A DNA stretch of 21,386 bases from a virus. The notes under the pieces are model-generated. The model did no database searches. It had not been told where the DNA came from and worked only from the letters and a program-made list of their open reading frames with translations. The DNA lies in the IMG/VR virus record IMGVR_UViG_3300035187_001640, positions 1 to 21,386 of that record; one strand, written 5' to 3'. Both the position numbers and the translations under genes were made by a program. Within the stretch, counting starts at the first letter, position 1. Each line of letters begins with the position of its first letter. Shown in pieces: positions 5,474-11,430 of the stretch.

Positions 5474-7709
5474 ATCTGAGCCTTGCGCGATAGACCCGGC
5501 GATCCCGGCCCGGTCCGCCCTTGACCACTTCTTCCAGCAGGTCTCCGGACTCGACAAGGGTTTGCAGGATTTCGTTTCGGTCTCGCGCCTTCATCCCTTG
5601 GCAGACCTTGGTGATTTGCGTGGTGCTCATGCCGGCATCGCCAGACTTGCGAATGATGTTGAGCACCTTCTTGTGCGAGGCTTCGATTTCGTTCTCTGAG
5701 ATTTCCTTAACGATCAGATCCGAGGTGTAGTTGAACGACCAGCGAGTCAGATCGTTGGCCATCTTGAAGATGTCGAGCGTCAAGATGGGGCTGACCGGAT
5801 CTCGAGCGATGGCCTCGATCATTCCGATCTTCACGGTGATCTCGGTGTAGCGAACCCACAAGGCATCGTCCTTGCGTGCTTGGTTGATTTGCCACTCGCG
5901 CATCTTGCTGTACTCAGCGAAGGCTTCCTCTTCCCACTCGACGACAATCGGAACGACTGCCGAATTGGGAATGCCTTGGATGTTGGTCATGTTCCCGATG
6001 CCTGAGGGGATGATCTGTGCCGAGTGCTGGATATCTTCGATGACATCCTGCGGCACCTCTGTGACTTCTGGGATCTGAGCATCCGGGTAATCATCGAACG
6101 GCGGCACGAGAAGTATTCGGCTGAGCGTTCCGTTATCCACCATGTCGTGGTTCAGCGCGGGGATCAGCGTCCTCGGAGTTGTGGTTCCGAAGAAGTTGAA
6201 GTTTGGCTGATTGATGTCGAGACGCTGCCGGTCTTTGGAGTCTGCGTACTCCTGCCCGTGGTACACGCCGCTGCTGGAGGAGTACACCTCGAGCAGAGTC
6301 TTGATGATATCGCGCTGGTGCGAGGCTGCGTTCTTTGACGTCAGCGTTTGCAGGTACAGCCCCATCTCATCGAGATGCGATATGCGGGACGGGTAGTCGT
6401 GAAGCGTCCGCAGAATTGCAACGCCTGAGCTGAACCGGTCGCCGCAGATCAGTTGCCCAAGCCCGCACTTCGCCATCAGTTCTTTGATGCGCTGGCGCGA
6501 ATGATCCTTGCCTGCGCCTGGCTTTGCGACTGCGATTGAGAAAAGGTTGCAGCGCGTATTCAGGCGAGCCATTGCGTAGCGCCGCCCGAAGAGTGCGCCG
6601 AACATGCACAGCGTGTTCATCAACGCGAACGTCGGCTGCGGTTGTTGGGCGGTGGAGTTGATCCAGCGGGTAACGCGCCCGACCAGCGACGGGCTTTGGA
6701 ACCACTCCTGCGGGAAGTTCTCTCGAGTGCTTCGGGTAACCTTTTTTACCATCTTATCTAGCCCGGTGAGATCGACCTTTGGCGTCTTCATCGGGTTGAG
6801 ATCAATGTGCGGGGGCGGTACCCAGCCGCTTTGCTGGGCCAAGAAATAGAGCGTGCCGGCACCGATCTTTGTGGGCGGCGACTTGCTGTAGTGATCCCAC
6901 CGCTGGCGGGTTTCGATTTGGTTGTACTTGCCAGAGGACTGCGACCACTGATCGAAGATGGTGAATCCCTTTGCTTCGGTGGCGCAGTAGATGGCCATGC
7001 CGATTCTGTTCCAGTCATCCCAAGAAAGGTCTGGGTTTTGAACGTAGCGAAGAGCGTCCTCGACCGCAGCAAAGGTGCCGACGAGTCCGTCTTGCGAAGC
7101 CTTGACATCCTTGTCTGGGATGACAGTGCGCAGTACCTTCTTGCGAAGGTTGGGCGGCAGTACTTTGTACGCTTCCTCGCAAGCGTGCAGGACTTGCTCT
7201 CTGGTTACGAGGGGCAGCGAACTGACGGGCGTCTCATGCGGGGGGCTGACCGGCCAGCGATACGGCTCACAAGTCTCGGGGTGTATTGCATAAGCCACGA
7301 ACTGCTGGCCAGCGCCCAGCACTTCGATGGGGTGCATGGAGATCTTGCTAAACGGTTCGTTGGTTCTGTACAGGTACAAAGCCTTGGGCGCTTTACCGAT
7401 ACGGATCATGTCCGTCTGCCCAAGAATATTTGAGAACACCTGGCCCACTTGTACGGCAACATCCTGCTCGAGGATATCGATGTCGATAGCGACGACCTCG
7501 CCGGCTAGGATTCCGATACCGCAGCCCGGCCATGTAGACCAGATGTCGATGTGCGCAAGTTGCGCATCGATATCGTTCCAGCGCGACAGTTCCCCCCACT
7601 TGCCACCGTCCCACCGACCTGGACGCTTTGTGCCCGGCATGATGGGGATTACGCGATAGCCGGCATCTTTCAGCTTCGCGCCAAATTTGTGCATGAAGTT
7701 GTCAGACAT
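5472..7709 (-). CDS. Bifunctional primase-polymerase with PriCT and DUF3987-type ATPase domains
   Basis: 745 aa. ATG 7709 was chosen because it overlaps the RusA stop by 8 nt; ATG 7784 would overlap RusA by 83 nt. Residues 1-165 are an AEP PrimPol domain, with catalytic acids in VVAIDIDIL (D76, D78), then IGKAPKALYLYR (104-115) and the GAGQQFVAYAIHP loop (132-144). Residues 212-297 resemble PriCT-2 (SWDDWNRIGMAIYC, ending IGAGTLYFLAQQSGW). Residues 320-640 are a DUF3987-like P-loop ATPase with AKPGAGKDHS (395-404) and HLDEMG (445-450). The C-terminus looks like a winged helix. It likely primes and unwinds DNA at the phage origin. Confidence 0.88.
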   Translation of the reverse strand: MSDNFMHKFGAKLKDAGYRVIPIMPGTKRPGRWDGGKWGELSRWNDIDAQLAHIDIWSTWPGCGIGILAGEVVAIDIDILEQDVAVQVGQVFSNILGQTDMIRIGKAPKALYLYRTNEPFSKISMHPIEVLGAGQQFVAYAIHPETCEPYRWPVSPPHETPVSSLPLVTREQVLHACEEAYKVLPPNLRKKVLRTVIPDKDVKASQDGLVGTFAAVEDALRYVQNPDLSWDDWNRIGMAIYCATEAKGFTIFDQWSQSSGKYNQIETRQRWDHYSKSPPTKIGAGTLYFLAQQSGWVPPPHIDLNPMKTPKVDLTGLDKMVKKVTRSTRENFPQEWFQSPSLVGRVTRWINSTAQQPQPTFALMNTLCMFGALFGRRYAMARLNTRCNLFSIAVAKPGAGKDHSRQRIKELMAKCGLGQLICGDRFSSGVAILRTLHDYPSRISHLDEMGLYLQTLTSKNAASHQRDIIKTLLEVYSSSSGVYHGQEYADSKDRQRLDINQPNFNFFGTTTPRTLIPALNHDMVDNGTLSRILLVPPFDDYPDAQIPEVTEVPQDVIEDIQHSAQIIPSGIGNMTNIQGIPNSAVVPIVVEWEEEAFAEYSKMREWQINQARKDDALWVRYTEITVKIGMIEAIARDPVSPILTLDIFKMANDLTRWSFNYTSDLIVKEISENEIEASHKKVLNIIRKSGDAGMSTTQITKVCQGMKARDRNEILQTLVESGDLLEEVVKGGPGRDRRVYRARLR

Positions 7710-8079
7710 TTTGAACTTGAACCTCCACCCTATCTTCCCCGTACTTTTTCGAGGCAATGATTTCTGCAACGGCTGCATCGTCATGGAAGACGATGCCGTT
7801 CAATCCATCCAGTATTGCCTTGATGATGTTGTCGAGATCAGGGCGTGATGTGTGATATCCCGTTTTCGTTTTGTGCGAAAAGTACGCCGTGATCGTGACC
7901 CTTACTGGCCCTTCTAACATGGACTTGCCGAACATGGCAACTTGCCCAAGAGTCTTGACTTCTTGCTCGTACATCTTGGTCTTGAACGGAGTGTACGTCA
8001 CGGTCTTCCCCGACCGGCTGCGACCGAATCTTGGGCGGGCTTTCCCTACGGGCTTTCCGTAAATAACCAGGTCGATCAT
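7702..8079 (-). CDS. rusA: RusA-family Holliday junction resolvase
   Basis: 125 aa, the usual RusA length. The N-terminal GKPVGKARPRFGR (8-20) and TYTPFKTKMYEQEV block and the catalytic stretch SRPDLDNIIKAILDGLNG (78-95) followed by VFHDDAAV are diagnostic. The acidic residues D81, D83, D91 and D100/D101 are all present, matching those used by RusA for metal-dependent cleavage. RusA enzymes cut four-way junctions symmetrically to resolve recombination and replication intermediates. The start overlaps the HTH gene stop (ATGA 8076-8079) and its end overlaps the PrimPol start, so the three genes are translationally coupled. Confidence 0.93.
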   Translation of the reverse strand: MIDLVIYGKPVGKARPRFGRSRSGKTVTYTPFKTKMYEQEVKTLGQVAMFGKSMLEGPVRVTITAYFSHKTKTGYHTSRPDLDNIIKAILDGLNGIVFHDDAAVAEIIASKKYGEDRVEVQVQNV

Positions 8080-8438
8080 TTGACACCCAAAAACTTGTGT
8101 ATACGCTCGCGGGTCCGGGCGCTGGGAACTTCCTCACCCTTGGCATACTTGGCTAATGTGTTGCGACTCATTCGCATCTTCTTCGCTCCGTCACGGATGG
8201 TGAGTCCGTTCTTGAGCAGTGCAAGCATCAGCCTTTTGTGATAGGGATCTGACGCGCTTGCCTCAGTGCTTGCGACTTCGCCCTTTGTTTTCTGGCTGAT
8301 GATGCGCACAGCCTTGGGCGATGGGGATCTTGACCCGCTGATCCACTTTGTGACGGTTGACCTGTCAACCCCGCACATAGCAGCGAACTGCTGATGCGTC
8401 AAGTCATTATCGCGTATGTACCTCAAGAACTCATTCAT
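8076..8438 (-). CDS. Tandem helix-turn-helix regulator (XRE/Cro-like)
   Basis: 120 aa. ATG 8438 was chosen because, on the minus strand, GGAG lies 7 nt upstream; an upstream in-frame ATG at 8495 adds an unrelated-looking 19 residues. HTH 1 spans about 12-50 (LTHQQFAAMCGVDRSTVTKW, then SGSRSPSPKAVRII), a typical Cro/C1 fold. HTH 2 spans about 78-118 (LTIRDGAKKMRMSRNTLAKY, then KGEEVPSARTRERI). Two DNA-binding units in one short chain, joined by a Ser/Ala-rich linker, are unusual. It is the first gene of the RusA-PrimPol operon and faces the divergent promoter region, so autoregulation and control of the opposite operon are likely but inferred. Confidence 0.8.
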   Translation of the reverse strand: MNEFLRYIRDNDLTHQQFAAMCGVDRSTVTKWISGSRSPSPKAVRIISQKTKGEVASTEASASDPYHKRLMLALLKNGLTIRDGAKKMRMSRNTLAKYAKGEEVPSARTRERIHKFLGVK

Positions 8439-8468
8439 CGGGTAGCTCCATGCTGTATTGAGGGTGAC

Positions 8469-8497
8469 ATCATGCCACCACTTGCATTCCGTCACAA
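8469..8497 (-). promoter_or_regulatory. Candidate sigma70 promoter for the HTH-RusA-PrimPol operon
   Basis: On the minus strand TTGTGA (8497-8492) and CATGAT (8474-8469) are separated by 17 nt; each matches four of six bases of the -35 and -10 consensus. Transcription would start near 8462, leaving about 24 nt of leader before the HTH gene start. An inverted pair GTGAC (8464-8468) and GTCAC (8491-8495) brackets the promoter and could be an operator. Both assignments are by eye and the consensus match is moderate. Confidence 0.35.
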
Positions 8498-8549
8498 GGG
8501 GGTGTACGCTCTCTATGTCGGCATTAACGACAAACCAAGGAAACCTGAA

Positions 8550-8933
8550 ATGAAAACTGAAATTGAAATTGCAGAAGAGTTGTTTACAGCAAAGATCGAA
8601 GAGAAGAAGGCTACCGAAAAGCGAGTAGCCCTCGAGGAAGAGTTGATCGCTCTTCTCGGTTCAAGAGAGGAAGGTTCCCAGACCCATCAGGTCGGGGCTT
8701 TCAAGATCACCATCACTGGCAAGCTCAACCGCAAGATTGATTGGGACATCTTCGATGCAAAGATTGCAACGAAGATTCCCGAGAGTCTGCATCCTGTGAA
8801 GATGAAGCGCGAGCTTGACGATGCTGGGGTCAAGTACCTTTCCAACAACGAGCCGCAGTTCTACAAGATCCTCTCTGCTGCACTCACCGTCAAACCCGCC
8901 AAGACCGCAGTAACCATTGTCCAAGGAGTTTAA
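8550..8933 (+). CDS. Conserved coiled-coil protein preceding the Sak4-like gene
   Basis: 127 aa. ATG 8550 was chosen after AAGGAAA; an open frame continues upstream only because it runs antisense over the HTH gene. Residues 1-40 are a highly charged helix (EIEIAEELFTAKIEEKKATE), probably a coiled coil. Residues 45-80 carry a beta-rich block (THQVGAFKITITGKLNRKID). The C-terminal half includes SLHPVKMKRELDDAGVKYLS and FYKILSAALTVKPAKTAV. The last pattern resembles short proteins that commonly precede Sak4/AAA_24 genes in phages (possibly the DUF7173 group, not verified). It is the first gene of the recombination operon. Activity unknown. Confidence 0.78.
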   Translation: MKTEIEIAEELFTAKIEEKKATEKRVALEEELIALLGSREEGSQTHQVGAFKITITGKLNRKIDWDIFDAKIATKIPESLHPVKMKRELDDAGVKYLSNNEPQFYKILSAALTVKPAKTAVTIVQGV

Positions 8934-8937
8934 TGAG

Positions 8938-9702
8938 ATGGCGATATCACTGAGTAGTTTGAGGAAGACAGGCGTTGCCCGTCCGCCACGCATCGTGGTG
9001 TACGGCACGCACGGCATCGGCAAGTCCACGTTCGCGGCGCAAGCCCCGAAGCCGGTGTTCATCCAGACCGAAGAGGGCTTGGATGCAATCAACGTGGATG
9101 CGTTCCCGCGATGTCAGAAGTTTGAAGACATCATGGAGTGCATCAGCGCCCTGGCGTCGGAGTCGCATGAGTTTGGCACCGTGGTGCTTGACTCTGCGGA
9201 CTGGGCCGAGCAGTTGATCCACAAGAAGGTTGCCGAAGATAACAACGTCAAGACCATCGACGCCATCGGCTACGGTCGCGGCTACAAGGCTGCGTCGGAT
9301 TACTGGCGGCAGATTCTTGATGCGTTTGATTACTTGCGCAACGAGCAGGGGATGCAGGTGATCGTACTCGCTCACACGCAAGTGAAGCGTTTCGATGACC
9401 CACTCGCTGACCCGTATGACCGCTATCAGTTGGACCTGCATCACGGCAGTTCCAGCCTGATCTCGGAGTGGTGCGACATTCTGATGTTTGCGAACCAGCA
9501 GTACTCGACTGTCAAGAGTGATGTGGGTTTCAACCAGAAGATCACTCGCGCTGTGGGTAACGGTAACCGGGTGCTGTACACCCAAGAGCGTCCGGGTTGG
9601 CAGGCGAAGTCTCGCTGGCCGCTGCCCGACATGCTCCCGCTTGAGTATCAAAAGTTTGCCGATGCACTGGGCACGGCAATGAACAACGTCACTGGAGGTT
9701 AA
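8938..9702 (+). CDS. Sak4-like RecA-fold ATPase (AAA_24 family)
   Basis: 254 aa. ATG 8938 lies 9 nt after AAGGAG (8923-8928), which sits in the 3' end of the preceding gene. Walker A is GTHGIGKST (23-31), Walker B is TVVLDSAD (81-88), and a sensor strand VIVLAHTQVKRF (141-152) follows. The order matches the AAA_24/Sak4 group, single-strand annealing proteins with a RecA-like core. They are usually encoded next to an SSB-like partner, and here a DUF669 gene begins 5 nt after the stop. The predicted role is recombination-dependent replication and repair of phage DNA. Confidence 0.88.
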   Translation: MAISLSSLRKTGVARPPRIVVYGTHGIGKSTFAAQAPKPVFIQTEEGLDAINVDAFPRCQKFEDIMECISALASESHEFGTVVLDSADWAEQLIHKKVAEDNNVKTIDAIGYGRGYKAASDYWRQILDAFDYLRNEQGMQVIVLAHTQVKRFDDPLADPYDRYQLDLHHGSSSLISEWCDILMFANQQYSTVKSDVGFNQKITRAVGNGNRVLYTQERPGWQAKSRWPLPDMLPLEYQKFADALGTAMNNVTGG

Positions 9703-9707
9703 TTAAA

Positions 9708-10193
9708 ATGGCTAAGGTAAGTTTCAACGTAGCAGACGCAGGCGATCTCACTCAGAACACCCGCGAGATTCTGCCAGCTGGGGACTACACGATGCAGGTC
9801 GTGCAGTCGGATCTTCGCGACACGAAGGCAGGCGACGGCCAGTACATCTGGCTGGAGTTTGAGGTGATGGGCCCGAAGTACGCGGGCAGTCGATTCTGGG
9901 AGCGTCTCAATCTCTTCAACAAGAGCGAGGCGACTGTCAAGATCGCGAAGAAGACCTTGGGCAACATCTGCAACGCGGTTGGCCTGTCCGTGTTTGAGGA
10001 CACCGAGCAGTTGCATTTCAAGCCGATGAAGGTCACTATTACCCACAAGGAGAACAAGATGGGTGGTCTGGACGCACGCGCTGCGTACTACCCCTTGAGC
10101 GGGACCGCTCCCGCAGCCGCTGCTCCTCAGGCTGCTCCTGTTGCCACTGCCTCGGCCGCTGCGCCGAAGCCGTGGGAACGTCACAAGAAGTAA
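9708..10193 (+). CDS. DUF669 protein, SSB-like partner of the annealing ATPase
   Basis: 161 aa; GGAGG at 9694-9698 is 9 nt before the ATG. The DUF669 core (about 1-125) is seen in ILPAGDYTMQVVQSDLRDTK, YIWLEFEVMGPKYAGSRFWE and KIAKKTLGNICNAVGL. The family is predicted to have an OB-like fold and occurs beside Sak- or Erf-type recombinases, where it probably binds single-stranded DNA. Residues 130-155 are an Ala/Pro-rich linker. The tail PWERHKK is basic rather than the acidic tip of bacterial SSB, so it should not recruit host SSB partners in the usual way. Confidence 0.87.
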   Translation: MAKVSFNVADAGDLTQNTREILPAGDYTMQVVQSDLRDTKAGDGQYIWLEFEVMGPKYAGSRFWERLNLFNKSEATVKIAKKTLGNICNAVGLSVFEDTEQLHFKPMKVTITHKENKMGGLDARAAYYPLSGTAPAAAAPQAAPVATASAAAPKPWERHKK

Positions 10194-10199
10194 CACAAA

Positions 10200-10282
10200 G
10201 AGGCGCGGCATCCGGATAGCAACTCCCCCGTTGCTAAATTGCCACCCACCTGCCGGATGTCGCGCCTCCCCTTGGAGGAGAA
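10200..10282 (+). promoter_or_regulatory. Structured RNA leader before the nuclease gene, with possible SD switch
   Basis: A 16-bp stem is formed by GAGGCGCGGCATCCGG (10200-10215) and CCGGATGTCGCGCCTC (10253-10268); the only non-Watson-Crick pair is one G-U. Inside it is a second hairpin, TAGCAAC (10217-10223), loop TCCCCC, GTTGCTA (10230-10236), plus a 16-nt single-stranded stretch. Just downstream, CCTCC (10265-10269) can instead pair with the Shine-Dalgarno GGAGG (10274-10278) across a CCTT loop. The two folds share 10265-10268 and exclude each other. There is no T-run, so this is not a simple terminator. It may control translation or mRNA processing of the nuclease gene. Confidence 0.72.
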
Positions 10283-11233
10283 ATGGTCAAGATTCCAGAC
10301 ACTGAAGATCTCACGTTGCGCGCTGTAGACGCTGCGATGGAATCTTTGCAAGAAAATAGTCCACGCGGATACCTTGGTGCATCTGCTGTGGGAGACCCTT
10401 GTGAGCGGAAGTTATGGTTTAACTTTCGCTGGGTCAGGCGAGGCTTTATCGAAGCCGGTGGGCTGCGACGAATCAATGATGGACATCGGGGCGAACAGGT
10501 AGTCGCAGACATGCTTCGCCTTGTGCCTGGCGTTAATCTTTCCACGGAAAAGGAACCCGGTGCCCAGCATTCTTTTGAGGCAATCGGCGGGCACTTTCGC
10601 GGCAACTGCGACGGGCTTATCGATGGTCTCTTGCAAGACCCGGACGAACTCTACGTTTGGGAATGCAAGGTCATCAACGAGAACAAGTTTAAGAAGTTGC
10701 AGAAGTTGCGCTTCACGGATGAATCCACCGCGCTGAAGAACTGGGACTACGTGTACTACGCGCAGGCTCAGATCTACATGCATTTCTTTGGGACGAAGAA
10801 GCACTACCTTACCGCAGCCTCACCCGGCGTTCGCGATCTGATGAGTGTGTGTACGTTGTACGTACAAGAAGAGGCGGAGATGTTTGTCGAGAAGGCGAAA
10901 CGCGTCATCTTCGCTCCGAAGCCTCCGGGCAAACTGTCGAACGACCCGGCATGGCACGAGTGCAAGTACTGCACCTTTAGTCAGATGTGCCACGGCGACG
11001 ATATGCCGAGACATAAATCGTGCAGGACCTGCTTGCACAGTACACCGCTTCCGACTGGCGGGTGGAAATGTGAGTGGCATAACAAGAGCTTGGATCTTGA
11101 AGTGCAGAAACGAGGCTGCGAACACCACTTGTTTGTTCCCGATCTGATACCGGGAGAGCAGATAAACTCTGGCCCTAACTGGGTTGAGTATCTGATGAGG
11201 GACGGATCGGTATGGACAGACACCGCAGCATAG
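10283..11233 (+). CDS. Cas4-like PD-(D/E)XK nuclease with predicted Fe-S cluster
   Basis: 316 aa; ATG 10283 follows GGAGGAG. The nuclease motifs are D110 in GNCDGLID and E127-C-K129 in LYVWECKVIN, giving D-x16-ExK. Upstream, YLGASAVGDPCERKLWF (30-46) is the Cas4/AddB-like entry motif with C40. Together with C227, C230 and C236 (HECKYCTFSQMCHG) this makes the one-plus-three cysteine arrangement that holds a [4Fe-4S] cluster in Cas4 and AddB. A second cysteine set (C247, C250, C263, C279) follows, probably binding zinc. Position after Sak4/DUF669 suggests end resection for recombination rather than CRISPR adaptation; no array or cas1 is seen. Confidence 0.85.
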   Translation: MVKIPDTEDLTLRAVDAAMESLQENSPRGYLGASAVGDPCERKLWFNFRWVRRGFIEAGGLRRINDGHRGEQVVADMLRLVPGVNLSTEKEPGAQHSFEAIGGHFRGNCDGLIDGLLQDPDELYVWECKVINENKFKKLQKLRFTDESTALKNWDYVYYAQAQIYMHFFGTKKHYLTAASPGVRDLMSVCTLYVQEEAEMFVEKAKRVIFAPKPPGKLSNDPAWHECKYCTFSQMCHGDDMPRHKSCRTCLHSTPLPTGGWKCEWHNKSLDLEVQKRGCEHHLFVPDLIPGEQINSGPNWVEYLMRDGSVWTDTAA

Positions 11234-11430
11234 ATCCAGATGAAGTATCGGACGACGACGTTGAGTCAACGATGCTACTCACCGGAGAAGATTTGCTCAT
11301 CATTTTGAAAGCACTAGATTTGTATGCATATAGCCTGATCATGTCGTTCTCTGACAGAGAGCTTGAACATGTGAAACATGTCGCAAAAGAAATTATTAAA
11401 TCATTACCGAAACAGGAACTTGACTCGTGA
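11212..11430 (+). CDS. Small acidic helical protein, 72 aa
   Basis: ATG 11212 lies about 9 nt after GAGGGA and inside the last 22 nt of the nuclease gene; its stop overlaps the helicase GTG start (GTGA 11427-11430). The N-terminus is acidic (SIDPDEVSDDDVESTMLLT). It is followed by two predicted helices (LLIILKALDLYAYSLIMSFS and LEHVKHVAKEIIKSL). No motif or family is recognised. Tight overlaps on both sides indicate a real gene of the recombination operon. It may be a small cofactor of the nuclease or helicase, but nothing in the sequence proves this. Confidence 0.65.
   Translation: MDRHRSIDPDEVSDDDVESTMLLTGEDLLIILKALDLYAYSLIMSFSDRELEHVKHVAKEIIKSLPKQELDS

Noticed and set aside
6807-7433. 208-codon plus-strand open frame opposite the PrimPol gene
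   Set aside because: It is antisense to a well-supported primase-polymerase; its translation has no recognisable domain or ribosome-binding site.
7710-7784. Longer PrimPol start at 7784
   Set aside because: It would add 25 residues overlapping RusA by 83 nt, with no homology-like features; the 7709 start gives the usual 8-nt overlap.
8394-8549. Upstream extension of the 8550-8933 protein
   Set aside because: The extra 52 residues are antisense to the HTH gene start and run through the promoter region; ATG 8550 has its own ribosome-binding site.
8947-9651. 234-codon minus-strand open frame opposite the Sak4-like gene
   Set aside because: It lies wholly antisense to a gene with clear Walker motifs, shows no motif of its own, and has no sensible place in either operon. 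It is a reading-frame shadow.
10283-11233. Cas4-like protein as evidence for a CRISPR system
   Set aside because: No repeat array, cas1, cas2 or effector is present, and the neighbours are recombination genes. The nuclease is better explained as a phage resection enzyme.
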